The notes under the pieces: generated by a model
Database searches by the model: none
Seen by the model: only the letters and a program-made list of their open reading frames with translations
Told to the model about the DNA's origin: nothing
Shown here: piece by piece, positions 52,801 to 60,997 of the stretch
Layout: every line of letters begins with the position of its first letter
How positions within the stretch are numbered: the first letter of the stretch is position 1
Made by a program: the position numbers and the translations under genes
Assembly (NCBI RefSeq): GCF_013141715.1
Contig: NZ_WHOA01000249.1
Span: forward strand, 1 to 64,000
DNA: 64,000 bases
From: Paenibacillus phytorum
Lineage (GTDB): Bacteria > Bacillota > Bacilli > Paenibacillales > NBRC-103111
Direction of reading: 5' to 3'

Positions 52801-52993
52801 TGGGGAGAGACTAGTGCTGCGTATCCATGAGTTTGCTGGAGTCCGAACCCACGTGGATATCAAGAGCGATTTTAAAATTCGATCGCTGCAGGAATGTGAT
52901 TTGATGGAGCGTCCTATCGGAGACGTGGAGGCTGCTAATATTGAGCTGAAGCCTTATGAGATTAAGACATTTCTTGTTAGTCTTGAAGTTTAG
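49862..52993 (+). CDS. GH38 alpha-mannosidase
   Basis: The 1043-residue product has the GH38 layout: an N-terminal beta domain, the catalytic barrel (about 235-500), a helical mid-domain and C-terminal beta-sandwiches. The zinc motif is GHTHIDVAWLWR (His247, Asp249), the nucleophile is Asp359 in WLPDVFGYSW, and a later metal His region includes RNQFHDIIPGSSI. It retains configuration and removes alpha-linked mannose from imported oligosaccharides. GGAGGAGAG precedes the ATG. It ends the operon-like series that begins at the binding protein. Confidence 0.94.
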   Translation: MFFTESKLEARLRELSETRYRDAVPLERFSATEDEEGTIGARPPVTQPTFELKTGETWKGRDRYVWLSRTIDIPKEWADKTILGRFDFGETGGGNNDGFESLLYWNGSPFQGVDSNHQEVFLPEEAAGTKARMDIRLWSGLEGGGKPREKKHTVNRAEICWLDERVDDFYYTGRAVLETIRSLDANHPERTQLVKALDRSFKLVDWSNPLSDAYYESVYSSRELLLEELNQMEKKHPVTVTCIGHTHIDVAWLWRLKHTREKCARSFSTVLRLMERFPDYVFLQTQPQLYAYIKQDYPDIYEQILERVREGRWEVGGGMWLEADCNLTSGESLVRQFLQGTRFIREEFGVESTYLWLPDVFGYSWALPQILRKSGFDTFMTTKISWNQFNRMPHDTFKWRGIDGTEVLTHFITTPGDWEEANSFFYTYNGMVTPMTVKGTWDAYRDKEVNQELLLSYGYGDGGGGVNREMLEMRRRLEDMPGLPQVKTGRADEYFERLHETVEATDRYVHTWDGELYLEYHRGTYTSQAYIKRMNRKLELLYRETEYVSALAALLKSDWSVYPQEMLNKGWTIILRNQFHDIIPGSSITEVYEDSREEYAEAMSIGTAAWNEAAARIGNQQEKGAVTVLNSASWERSDLVVIPGEKAAIGSVWTDREGNQLKSQYTDGRWIIDAPKMPSLGMTTIHFTDQTQTAVVDEIPFQLDGRSLKTPHYEIEWNESGQLVRVFDLDNRRNVLAASSQGNVLQVFEDKPIDFDAWDIDIFYQEKMREITDLVSVELVENGPLAATVAFKWNFAKSTISQSMTVYAGSRRIDFSTHIDWQERQQLLKVAFPVDVRSTEATYDIQFGNVKRPTHWNTSWDWARFESVGHQWADLSERGYGVSLLNDCKYGYDIKDNVMRLSLIKSAIHPDPTADLGEHSFVYALLPHTGDWYAGGTVQEAWALNNPLTSYVGVPAQGTLSMFEFSAPNVMADAIKKAEDGERLVLRIHEFAGVRTHVDIKSDFKIRSLQECDLMERPIGDVEAANIELKPYEIKTFLVSLEV

Positions 52994-53079
52994 GGTAGCG
53001 GCTGGAAAACCTGAACCTGAACCTAAACCTAAATTCCCACTGAAAAATTCAGCCCCACCTTTGTGATGTTGCAGTTTGC

Positions 53080-53320
53080 CAGCTACTCCCACTGGATTAA
53101 TCCAGTGGAAGTAGGAATTTGGCGGCCTAAAAGTCAATTCCATTGGATTTATTCCAATAGAAGCACAAATTTCGAAGCCAAAGAGCAAATTCCATTGGAA
53201 AAATCCAATGGAGCTATGAATTTCGTTCTGAATACCGATTCGAATGTCCCAGAAGGTCAATCGACCAAAAGGGGCTGTCCTCAAGTAGATTTATCTACTT
53301 TCTTTGGGGACAGCCCCTCT
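53080..53320. repeat. Dispersed modular palindromic repeat, copy B
   Basis: Three tandem modules of about 50 bp each carry a palindrome (CCACTGGATTAATCCAGTGG at 53089-53108, then ATTCCATTGGA.. at about 53137 and 53189). They are followed by the tail CGAATGTCCCAGAAGGTC and a hairpin pairing GGGGCTGTCC (53271-53280) with GGACAGCCCC (53308-53317). The last module, tail and hairpin match the window start (1-164). The open frame 53063-53419 across it reflects the repeat. Confidence 0.8.
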
Positions 53321-53374
53321 TCGTTTATTCAGATTATGCCTCGTCACAACTGGCAGGCACACCTCCTCGGCAAT

Positions 53375-53580
53375 AGTGGTTACCAATGTTGTATTCTCTA
53401 CAACAATTCACACACCTAAAGGCTATTTTGTAGGTTGAAGTTGCAGTTTGTACAACATTTTGAGCCTATTTATTGCCAAATGGCCTTTATGGGGTCCAAT
53501 TGTTGTACATGATGGAGCATTGATGGGAGAGAGGCGGGATCTAGGGAGAAATTGTTACACATTCTACAACATCATTCAAC
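53375..53580. repeat. Cluster of TTGTACAA-type half palindromes
   Basis: Short elements such as GTTGTATTCTCTACAAC, TTTGTACAACATTTTGAG, CAATTGTTGTACATGATG and TTACACATTCTACAAC recur within 200 bp, as in the gap at 33345-33610. No gene is seen in the whole 52994-53870 gap. Confidence 0.6.
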
Positions 53581-53774
53581 CGAGAAGAGAGAATCCTTCA
53601 TACAGCAGCCTCATATGAGTCTATATGACGATGGATTCCGATTTAATAACACGTAATTAAAGATAAAAGTGTATTGAAAAATTGTAGTTTGGAAAAAAGG
53701 CTGTCATAAAATTTACCCATAACCATACACTTTTAGTAAGTAAGAGGAATGGATTAATCAAAATTTAACAATTC

Positions 53775-53806
53775 GGGACAACGCCATTAGGGGTTTGTCC
53801 TTTTTC
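53775..53806 (+). terminator. Candidate terminator hairpin
   Basis: GGGACAA (about 53775-53781) pairs with TTTGTCC (about 53794-53800), followed by TTTTTC. It stands alone about 65 bp before the oxidoreductase gene, so it may end a leader or act as an attenuator. Confidence 0.5.
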
Positions 53807-53870
53807 TTTTGTTGGTCGGACGTTGTATAATCAAGATCATCGGCAGATGACTCAGAAAGAAGGGATGACA

Positions 53871-54899
53871 ATGCTGAAGCTAAGTATTCTTGATCAGTCA
53901 CCGGTATCATCCGGGTTTACGCATAGCGAGGCGTTACAGCAAACAATTGGGTTGGCTCAGGTGGCCGACCGTCTAGGCTACACCCGATTCTGGGTGTCGG
54001 AGCATCATAACTCGGCAGGCCTTGCGGGCTCCTCGCCTGAGGTGCTTCTCTCCACGCTGGGTGCCCGCACTAGTCGTATTCGGCTCGGCTCCGGCGGCGT
54101 GCTGCTGCCCCATTACAGCCCCTACAAGGTCGCTGAGAATTTCCGTATGCTCGAAGCGCTCTATCCAGGGCGCATCGACCTTGGCATCGGGCGTGCGCCC
54201 GGAGGCACGCCGCATACGGCGAAAGCGCTGCGAGGCATCAGCGCTGATATGTTCGAAGGACTTGAGCGGTTCCCAGCGCAAGTCACGGATCTGCTCGGGT
54301 TCCTCGCCGACTCGGTGGAACCCGGGCATGTGTTCGAGGGCATCCGCGCCACCCCTTTGGTGGACTCGATGCCCCAGGTGTGGCTGCTCGGCTCCACCGG
54401 GCAGAGCGGGGTGTATGCCTCGCAAGCAGGCGCAGCGTTCTGCTTCGCGCACTTCATCAACGGAGCGGGAGGACAGCATGCGGTGCGCAGCTATCGCAGC
54501 TCGTTCCGACCGTCCGCGCTGAATGTCGTACCGCAGGCGACGGTGTGCATCTATGTACTGTGCGCTGAGACGCAGGCGGAGGCAGAGGGGCTTGCGGCTT
54601 CGATTGATTTGCGCATCCTACAAACGGAAAAGGGCGAATTCACAGGAGTGAAATCGCCCGAAGAAGCGGCTGACTATGTGTACTCAGATTGGGACCATAC
54701 AAGGGTAAGGGACAATCGATCCCGTATGATTATTGGTGATCCGAACCAAGTAAGGGAGCAACTGTTGAACCTAGCCGAAAGCTACCAAGTCGACGAAGTA
54801 ATGATCGTGACCGGCGGCTACCGTTATGAGACGAGACTGCAGACGATTGAATTGTTGGCAGAAGCTTTTAAACTTGAGATGAGACAGCATGCATTTTAA
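53871..54899 (+). CDS. Luciferase-like (LLM) flavin-dependent monooxygenase
   Basis: The 342-residue product is read from the ATG at 53871, 6 bases after AAGAAGGG. It begins MLKLSILDQSPVSSG and has YTRFWVSEHHNSAGLAGSSPEV, IRLGSGGVLLPHYSPYKVAE and RIDLGIGRAPGG, typical of the MsnO8-type LLM group, which uses FMN or F420. No substrate can be named. The central part (54000-54600) is much more GC-rich than either end. Confidence 0.9.
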   Translation: MLKLSILDQSPVSSGFTHSEALQQTIGLAQVADRLGYTRFWVSEHHNSAGLAGSSPEVLLSTLGARTSRIRLGSGGVLLPHYSPYKVAENFRMLEALYPGRIDLGIGRAPGGTPHTAKALRGISADMFEGLERFPAQVTDLLGFLADSVEPGHVFEGIRATPLVDSMPQVWLLGSTGQSGVYASQAGAAFCFAHFINGAGGQHAVRSYRSSFRPSALNVVPQATVCIYVLCAETQAEAEGLAASIDLRILQTEKGEFTGVKSPEEAADYVYSDWDHTRVRDNRSRMIIGDPNQVREQLLNLAESYQVDEVMIVTGGYRYETRLQTIELLAEAFKLEMRQHAF

Positions 54900-54907
54900 A
54901 CAAACGA

Positions 54908-55216
54908 TTAACGGTTCTTACTCGGACGCTTATCGATTTCTTGTGTGACGATGAAGGCGAGCTCCTCGTTGCCGAATAGAGATAGTACGCCTAGTACAGT
55001 ATCATCAGGGACTTCACCGGCTTCTTCTTTGGGAACCGTTAAATCAAGGGCTTGCTGCAGCGATTCGTTATTAGGCTGGTCGGGATAGGCGCTATGATAA
55101 AGCGCAGCAGGATCCAAATCATGGTTGATACACCATTGTGCAAAAACGAGGATCATCATATGCTCTTCACGTTTGTAATTTTCGATCATTTGCTCTTCTA
55201 ATTGTTTATTATTCAT
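54908..55216 (-). CDS. Small conserved-looking protein of unknown function
   Basis: The 102-residue product is acidic and mostly helical (IENYKREEHMMILVFAQWCI, DDTVLGVLSLFGNEELAFIV). It has no signal peptide or known motif. AAGGAG lies 10 or so bases before the ATG. It is convergent with the oxidoreductase gene with an 8-bp gap and divergent from the IF-3-like gene. Confidence 0.75.
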   Translation of the reverse strand: MNNKQLEEQMIENYKREEHMMILVFAQWCINHDLDPAALYHSAYPDQPNNESLQQALDLTVPKEEAGEVPDDTVLGVLSLFGNEELAFIVTQEIDKRPSKNR

Positions 55217-55293
55217 ATTTGAATAGACATCTCCTTAAAACAACCTCTTCCTGGTGATGGGTTCATTATAGCGAAAGATTAGGTGTAATCACA

Positions 55294-55779
55294 ATGATTA
55301 AGAATGAGAAAATTAAAGCATCCGAGGTACATGTTACGGGACTGCTTGGCGAAGATCTGGGCGTTATGTCCACGAAGGAAGCATTACTGCTGGCGAAGCA
55401 GCTGAAAGTGGATTTAATCTGCACCTCGCTCATGAGCAGTCCTCCTCCATGTAAGCTCATAGGCGCTGGGCAAGCGAAGCAAGAAGCATTGCAGGAAAAG
55501 CAGCAGGCCCGCAAGCGGGAGCAAGCACCGAAGGTCAAGGAGCTCCGCTTAACACCTCACATCGAAGACCATGACTTGGAGACGAAGAGGCAGCAGGCGG
55601 AGCGCATTCTGCAAGGCGGCGACGCTGTGCTGCTGGTCGTGAAGATTTCAGGCAAAGAAGGCGCGAAGGCCAAAGAATTGCTTGAGACGCTGACCAAAGA
55701 TTTGAGCTCGCATGGGCGTAAGCACACAGGCATACAGCTTAGCGGTAAGCAAGCGGCTGTGCAAATGGATCCCATATAA
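55294..55779 (+). CDS. Translation initiation factor IF-3 paralogue
   Basis: The 161-residue product has the two IF-3 domains: an N-terminal part (IKASEVHVTGLLGEDLGVMS, CKLIGAGQAKQEALQEKQQA) and a C-terminal part (VKELRLTPHIEDHDLETKRQ, QAERILQGGDAVLLVVKI). It is a little shorter than usual IF-3. It is not followed by rpmI and rplT, so it is probably not the main infC of the genome. The C-terminal domain has lost part of the conserved surface loop present in InfC (the GRE...HPELG segment is replaced by GKEGAKAKELLE). It may be an accessory or stress form of the factor. Confidence 0.85.
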   Translation: MIKNEKIKASEVHVTGLLGEDLGVMSTKEALLLAKQLKVDLICTSLMSSPPPCKLIGAGQAKQEALQEKQQARKREQAPKVKELRLTPHIEDHDLETKRQQAERILQGGDAVLLVVKISGKEGAKAKELLETLTKDLSSHGRKHTGIQLSGKQAAVQMDPI

Positions 55780-55825
55780 AAAAAGCATGGACTACTCGGG
55801 ATAGATCGAGCAGTTCATGCTTTTT
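55779..55825. terminator. Bidirectional terminator
   Basis: AAAAAGCATGGAC pairs with GTTCATGCTTTTT, with an A-run on the left and a T-run on the right, between the convergent IF-3-like and C39-like genes. Confidence 0.85.
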
Positions 55826-55876
55826 ATTGTTTGGAGACTATGTATAGATGCCACACAAAGCAAGAGAGACTTTCTG

Positions 55877-56659
55877 TTAATTAACTGTAATCGCTTGAGA
55901 CCCCATCTGCTCCCAGACTGTTTTGAAATCAGATAAAGCATAGGATTCCTGTTTTCCGGTCATAGGATCGTTCAAATAGGCATAATCGTCGTCCCAGCCG
56001 GTTAAGAGCAAAGCGTGCTCAGGTTGATACCACTCAACTAGCTGCCCCTCCTCATCCTGCCATTCCATCTCCAGATAAGGTGTATCCATATGTTCGGTTG
56101 CCCAGATCATGGCTGGTTTTCCTTGGGCAATAATCGTGAGCAAATCATCAAAGGCAATACCAGACAAATCCTTAACTCGACCAGGTAACCATTGATCCAG
56201 CATGTCCGCGATCGGCTTATGATAAATACCATAACCTACCTCATAAGGGTTACCTACAAATACATCTTTTGGATTACTGCCAATAAATGCACCGTCGTCA
56301 TTCACATAGGGCAACTCGCCTAAGGGGAGTGCATCAGCGACTTCCTCTTTGGGTACTGGGACTCCAGCCCAGTTTAGCAGCATCGTAGCAACGACTGCTT
56401 CGCATCCGTTCGGCAGCTCGGGCAGTTGCGATAGGGCAGGAACATTTTGTAACTGAAAATGATGCTCCTTATTAGGTTGAATGGATGGTGCAGGGGTGGG
56501 TATTGAAATTGATATTGATATTGGTTGCTCTGTACCTTCTAGATGCGGTTTAGTGACGGATATAGGTAATACCTGCTCCGGGGCAGGAGGTGTAGGCATA
56601 GCGATTTCCAAACAAAAGATGCTGAATAACACTAAAAAGCAACAAGTCATTTTCTTCAT
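55877..56659 (-). CDS. Exported C39-like cysteine peptidase
   Basis: The 260-residue product has an N-terminal hydrophobic export signal (about 4-20), a Pro/Ile-rich linker (20-65) and a C39_2-type papain-fold domain. The likely catalytic Cys86 lies in LPNGCEAVVATMLLNWAG, His215 in YQPEHALLLTGWDDDYAYLNDP, and the third residue is Asn230 or Asp231. Such proteins are exported peptidases of unknown targets in Bacilli and are not linked to bacteriocin ABC transporters here. Confidence 0.88.
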   Translation of the reverse strand: MKKMTCCFLVLFSIFCLEIAMPTPPAPEQVLPISVTKPHLEGTEQPISISISIPTPAPSIQPNKEHHFQLQNVPALSQLPELPNGCEAVVATMLLNWAGVPVPKEEVADALPLGELPYVNDDGAFIGSNPKDVFVGNPYEVGYGIYHKPIADMLDQWLPGRVKDLSGIAFDDLLTIIAQGKPAMIWATEHMDTPYLEMEWQDEEGQLVEWYQPEHALLLTGWDDDYAYLNDPMTGKQESYALSDFKTVWEQMGSQAITVN

Positions 56660-56924
56660 TTCCCACGTCCAATCTGGGTTATCTTCTCATTACAACATGG
56701 GAAAATACAAAAATCAAATAAAGGTCTCGGCCATTTATTTCTGCAAAGTGAAAATAATCAATCCAATGCACATACAATGACAACTCTGCAGCATAGTTTA
56801 GGAGAACGGATTATTGCGAGGGGCGTAGGTTTTTTAGAGCGATCATAAGAACTTGTGAGGTATATGCACATAGAATAGGGTAAAATGGAGCAAAGACTCG
56901 TTTAACGGATATAAAGGGAGACTT

Positions 56925-57431
56925 ATGAATAAACACGAGGATCAGAAAAAGGCGATGGAACAAGCCGCTATTGATATCTTTCTGGAGTTATACAATGTGA
57001 ATAACGAGGTTCCCCTTCGTATAATTCAACAGCAAGAGAAGCCGGACGCACTGCTTGAGGATGCCAGGAATAATCGAATTGGGTTAGAAGTCACCCATCT
57101 GTTCTATGATACCGAGGAAGCACGGCTTATGCTATCGCGTTCCGAGCTGACTAAGCCTAGTGTCGAAGGCATAGATACGTTTATTCAGGTCATTAATGAC
57201 CGCATTCAAAGTAAGGAACATAAATTTAAAGATTACTCACATGATTATCCCTGCATGCTGCTTATTCGTAATTTATCCCTTTTGTTTGGGATGTCCGATA
57301 TACTTGGCCGGAAGCGTAATCTGGTACTACCGCATGGACATTTCACCCAGGTGTGGCTCCTGGCTAGAGATTTCACACCAGACTGGTTATTGATTAACTT
57401 GAACGATGTTGGTCGTGGAGGTATGAAATGA
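56925..57431 (+). CDS. Hypothetical protein, possible nuclease-like fold
   Basis: The 168-residue product has no firm family. The segment EKPDALLEDARNNRIGLEVT has the look of a PD-(D/E)xK core (Pro-Asp, then Glu-Val-Thr on the next strand), but the Lys is absent and the match is weak. An AAGGGAG site precedes the ATG. It overlaps the M48 protease start by 4 bases, so the two are translationally coupled. Confidence 0.7.
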   Translation: MNKHEDQKKAMEQAAIDIFLELYNVNNEVPLRIIQQQEKPDALLEDARNNRIGLEVTHLFYDTEEARLMLSRSELTKPSVEGIDTFIQVINDRIQSKEHKFKDYSHDYPCMLLIRNLSLLFGMSDILGRKRNLVLPHGHFTQVWLLARDFTPDWLLINLNDVGRGGMK

Positions 57432-58678
57432 AGCGTTTCTACATGGGACTTGTCGTAGCTTTTGGAGTATATGCGTTAACCTTGATCGTTTACTTCTTAA
57501 AAGGGGACTTGTTCCACATCCCATATGCACTAATTGGAACCATTGCAGACCCGCATACGTTCATGACCACACAAGAAATTACAAAGGCCGAGTCCTTGTC
57601 ACGCATACGGTCGCTAGCTTATTTCCTGAGCACTCCACTACAGTTGGGTGTTCTGCTGGCCCTGCTCGGAGTTGCAGTAAGGTTTCGTCGTGTGGCAGAA
57701 AAGTTGTTCCGAGCCTCCTTCCTGCAGATGGTTGCTTTTGTGCTTTTATTTACCTTACTTATGGACGTGCTCTTGCTGCCGATTGATTATTTCCTGTTCA
57801 AAATCGATCAAGCTTATGGGTTATCGACGGAAACACTAGCTTTGTTCTGGAGTGATCATGGCAAAGATTTTCTGATTAATGTCTTGGGTACGACAGTTAT
57901 CGTCTGGATTTTTAGAGGAGTGCTAAAATGGAGTCCTAACCGGTGGTGGCTCTGGTTCTGGCTGGTATCTATTCCGCTTATTTTGTTCGTCACTTTCATC
58001 CAGCCCGTTGTACTGGATCCGCTGTATCACGATTTTCAACCGCTTCAAAATCAAGAGCTAAAGGCACAAATACTCCAGCTTGCTGCGCAATCACACATCC
58101 CTGCGGATCAAGTATATGAAGTCAATATGTCTGAGCGGACTCATACAATTAATGCCTATGTGAATGGCATTGGAGGGAACGCGCGCATCGTTCTTTGGGA
58201 TACGATACTGAAGAAGCTGCAGCCTGATGAGATTTTGACCGTGATGGCTCATGAAATGGGACATTACGCCGAACGGCATATCTATCTAGGGATTGCCTAT
58301 GGGATCCTACTTAGTTTCATCGGTTTCTGGCTTGCCTTTCATGCTTATCGTTTGTTTATTCGGCGTTGGGGTTCAATTTGGGGAATACGAGGGGAAAACG
58401 ATTTGGCTGCTCTGCCGATCCTGCTGCTTATAGTGACGATCATGAGTTTTGCCTCGGCGCCAGCGCAAAATGCGTTCTCGAGAGTCATCGAACATCGAGC
58501 TGATGCCTATGCTATGAAAATGACCGGAGACGGCAGCGCCGCGATCCGCGCCTTTCAACACATTGCCAAAGAAAATCTCAGCCCCGTCACACAACCTAAG
58601 CTGGTTCAGTGGTTCCGCGGCTCGCATCCAACGATTTTGGAGCGGATTTTGTATTTCGAGCAGTTTGATAAGCGTTAG
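57428..58678 (+). CDS. M48-family membrane metalloprotease (Ste24-like)
   Basis: The 416-residue product has about six to seven membrane helices and the zinc motif HEMGH (His275, Glu276, His279), with the third ligand in VIEHRADAYAMK. Segments RTHTINAYVNGIGGNARIVLWDTI and LVQWFRGSHPTILERI are typical of Ste24/CAAX-type proteases. Bacterial members do membrane-protein quality control or regulated proteolysis. Confidence 0.93.
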   Translation: MKRFYMGLVVAFGVYALTLIVYFLKGDLFHIPYALIGTIADPHTFMTTQEITKAESLSRIRSLAYFLSTPLQLGVLLALLGVAVRFRRVAEKLFRASFLQMVAFVLLFTLLMDVLLLPIDYFLFKIDQAYGLSTETLALFWSDHGKDFLINVLGTTVIVWIFRGVLKWSPNRWWLWFWLVSIPLILFVTFIQPVVLDPLYHDFQPLQNQELKAQILQLAAQSHIPADQVYEVNMSERTHTINAYVNGIGGNARIVLWDTILKKLQPDEILTVMAHEMGHYAERHIYLGIAYGILLSFIGFWLAFHAYRLFIRRWGSIWGIRGENDLAALPILLLIVTIMSFASAPAQNAFSRVIEHRADAYAMKMTGDGSAAIRAFQHIAKENLSPVTQPKLVQWFRGSHPTILERILYFEQFDKR

Positions 58679-58680
58679 GG

Positions 58681-58792
58681 GAAGATTATGAAGATCGAGA
58701 TGAGTAGAAGAGTAGAAAGAGTTAGAAGAGAAGAAGGGGTAGAAAGTGAAGGAAGAGTAGAAAGAATAAAAGGAAAGGCGCAATTATAAAGT
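58681..58792 (+). repeat. GA-rich low-complexity tract
   Basis: Just after the protease stop, about 110 bases are almost purely purine on the plus strand, with recurring AGAAGAGTAGAAAGA-type units. No gene is seen. It may be a slipped-strand product. Confidence 0.65.
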
Positions 58793-58806
58793 AGGCAGGA
58801 GAAAAA

Positions 58807-58853
58807 AGCACGGAAGCTATCCAGAAATTCTGGATGTCTTCCGTGCATTTTTT
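58807..58853 (+). terminator. Rho-independent terminator
   Basis: GCACGGAAGCTATCCAGAA pairs with TTCTGGATGTCTTCCGTGC in a long stem with a short internal mismatch, followed by ATTTTTT. It probably ends the M48 operon. Confidence 0.9.
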
Positions 58854-58901
58854 AAAAATAAGAAAGGGGTAGGGCGACGAAGCTGACCATATTTTGAAAA
58901 G

Positions 58902-58985
58902 AAAGTTGTACAAATTACAACTTTACACGTTGAGAAACCTTTTGGGCGTAGATTGCTTTGCATCAACCTTACAAGCCCGCTCACC
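58902..58985. repeat. Dispersed TTGTACAA-type repeat, second copy
   Basis: AAAGTTGTACAAATTACAACTT, then TTGAG and TTGCTTTGCATCAAC, repeat the order and spacing of the element at 33513-33603. It lies just downstream of the stop of the minus-strand HEAT protein gene. No gene is seen between 58679 and 59012. Confidence 0.7.
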
Positions 58986-59012
58986 CAAAGAAGGTGTAAC
59001 TTCCACCAAACA

Positions 59013-60161
59013 CTATTCGTTTCTACGCGTCATTTGCTGCCAGACAGAGCCTTCGGCGGCATGCCCGCCTTCGATGCGCTCGAGTGCGATTTTCACCTGC
59101 ATGCGCACCTCGAATTCGGGGTCATCTACTGCCTGGTGCAGGTCGCTTAGCACAGTGTTGTCTCCTACTTCGTACAAGAAGCGCGCCGCGCGCCAGCGGA
59201 CTAGCTTGTTGCGGTCTTTGAGCGCCTTCGCCATGGCCGGCATGGCGGCAGGGTCACCGATGTCGGACAGCGTATCGCCTGCGGTCCGCCGAACGGAAGG
59301 TGTATCGTCCTCGAGGGCACGATACAAGAAGGGCAGTACCTCGGGTTCCTTGATATCCCCGAGGTATACGGTTGCTAGTCGCCGAATCGACGTGTTCTCG
59401 TCCTGCAGGGCATGGACGAGAAGCGGCAGCGTCGTAAGCGACGGCTGGATCTTCTGAAGCGCGGCGTAGCGCAGCTTCCAATCGCTATGGCGCAGCTGCG
59501 CAAGGGCTGCGCTAGCATCTTCAACCCCCGCGGATTCCTCCGCAGGGGATGATTCTGAGGTCTCCTGCATCGCGAGGGAGGCCAAGCTTTCGACGCGGGC
59601 GTCGTCATAAGAAGCGTCCAGCTCCTGGACGACTTCGCCCGCGATGTCCCCGAGCTCGCCGTAGCGTACGCCGAGCTCCTCGAGCTTCCGCTCCTTAATC
59701 AGGTTCGGCGATGCCGTACCTGCGCGAACTGCCGCCTCAGTGAAACGCTGCGGCATTCCTACGCGCACTTCCTCTGCGCCAGCGCGTACCCTCACCTGGA
59801 GCGGGATACCGCGAAACATCTGCACGAGGACTTGTGCCTCACCGAATGCAGCTTCAGCCGTAGGCTGCTGTTCCGGAGGCAGGCCTCCGGCGGCAGATGG
59901 CTGCGCTTCGCCAAAAATCTCACGGGCTCTGGCCAGAATGAACTGCCAGTCCCCCTTAGAGGTACGGTCTACGGCAATGAAATCCGCAGCGTGGAACACA
60001 CTAATCACGCCTTGGACAGCCAACAATTGCCCAATGTTTTCAGGTGCTTGCTTGCTGTTTTCTTTTGTATAGGTTTTTCGCACACCAGTGGGAAGTGACT
60101 CATCCATATTGAGCTTCATCGAATTCGGGCTAGGTGTCGGTTCAATAGATATAATTTTCAA
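59013..60161 (-). CDS. CvfC-type protein: Nfu N-terminal domain plus HEAT repeats
   Basis: The 382-residue product is read from the TTG at 60161 with AAAAGGAG 8 bases upstream; the longer frame to 60242 lacks a site. Residues 1-85 match the Nfu/NifU N-terminal scaffold domain (ISIEPTPSPNSMKLNMDESL, VISVFHAADFIAVDR). Residues about 215-365 are HEAT/PBS-lyase repeats (DWKLRYAALQKI, NTSIRRLATVYLGDI, TPSVRRTAGDTLSDIGDP, NKLVRWRAARFLYEVGD). This architecture is known in Firmicutes as the conserved virulence factor C family. The biochemical role is unclear. Most of the gene except its first part is strongly GC-rich. Confidence 0.88.
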   Translation of the reverse strand: MKIISIEPTPSPNSMKLNMDESLPTGVRKTYTKENSKQAPENIGQLLAVQGVISVFHAADFIAVDRTSKGDWQFILARAREIFGEAQPSAAGGLPPEQQPTAEAAFGEAQVLVQMFRGIPLQVRVRAGAEEVRVGMPQRFTEAAVRAGTASPNLIKERKLEELGVRYGELGDIAGEVVQELDASYDDARVESLASLAMQETSESSPAEESAGVEDASAALAQLRHSDWKLRYAALQKIQPSLTTLPLLVHALQDENTSIRRLATVYLGDIKEPEVLPFLYRALEDDTPSVRRTAGDTLSDIGDPAAMPAMAKALKDRNKLVRWRAARFLYEVGDNTVLSDLHQAVDDPEFEVRMQVKIALERIEGGHAAEGSVWQQMTRRNE

Positions 60162-60200
60162 GTGGACAACTCCTTTTAAAAGGCATTGCAGCCGCATGTG

Positions 60201-60229
60201 AAAAGACCCGGACGAAGTTCCGTCCAGGC
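60201..60229 (-). terminator. Terminator after the guanylate-kinase-like gene
   Basis: On the minus strand, CCTGGACG pairs with CGTCCGGG across GAACTT, followed by TCTTTT. It lies 24 bp after the stop of the kinase-like gene and before the CvfC-type gene. Confidence 0.75.
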
Positions 60230-60252
60230 CTGTTGTAGGCATTTACTGCCGT

Positions 60253-60840
60253 TTAATCTAAATCAACTAGATTGCGATTTAAGTACTGATCCAACGTTTT
60301 CGTTAAATCAAACACCGTATGCGCTAAATCCACATTTTCAAAGACATGATCACATTGGTCACGGAAAGCTAATTCATCTTCGTAATAAGAGAGATACTTC
60401 GAAATGACTTCTTCAGAGTCTCCACTTTCTTTCATCCGTTGTTCAAGTTTATCCCGCCCGGCATGAATGAAGATAAGGACTACGTGATCTCCGTAAATCT
60501 TTTTGAGGGTTTCGGCGCCAAAACGGTTCAAGATTAAATAAATGCTGCCGCTAAGCTCGAACATGTGTTCAATATCTGCACTTTTGATGCCATACAAATG
60601 GTCATTAACTGTACTAACCTCAATGAATTCACCGGCAGCTTGGGCTTTAACAAACTCAGCCGGAGAGATAAAGTGATAATCTTGACCATCTTCTTCGGTA
60701 GCCTTCGGAGGTCTGGTGGTGTAAGAGATGACCTGCTTCATGCCGAGCGTAGAGCCTGACATTTCCGCGACCGTCTTACGACCAGCACCGTGAGGACCGG
60801 TGAATACAAAAATCATTTCCTTGTCCTTTAATGCGTACAT
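60253..60840 (-). CDS. Guanylate-kinase-like protein
   Basis: The 195-residue product has the guanylate kinase fold with QVISYTTRPPKATEEDGQDYHF and FIEVSTVNDHLYGI (GMP-binding residues). The P-loop reads GPHGAGRKT: the usual Lys is Arg21, with Lys22 next, unlike GPSGVGKGT of true Gmk. It may therefore be an atypical or inactive paralogue; no rpoZ or coaBC neighbour is present, as there would be for the housekeeping gmk. AAGGAGG lies 6 bases before the ATG. Confidence 0.85.
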   Translation of the reverse strand: MYALKDKEMIFVFTGPHGAGRKTVAEMSGSTLGMKQVISYTTRPPKATEEDGQDYHFISPAEFVKAQAAGEFIEVSTVNDHLYGIKSADIEHMFELSGSIYLILNRFGAETLKKIYGDHVVLIFIHAGRDKLEQRMKESGDSEEVISKYLSYYEDELAFRDQCDHVFENVDLAHTVFDLTKTLDQYLNRNLVDLD

Positions 60841-60997
60841 GGAACATACCTCCTTAATGGGAATTGTGGGGGGTAAATCCTACGTGCGTGCAACGGTATG
60901 AAACGATTTTTGATGAGTAGGATCTCTTGCAACCGTATTTATATTTTACAACGTTCGGGTTATTCGGTAAAGCCTTGCGTAGAAAGCGCTTTTTTGC

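Noticed and set aside
53063-53419. 118-residue plus-strand frame
   Set aside because: It is formed by the modular palindromic repeat, with no similarity to a protein and no ribosome binding site.
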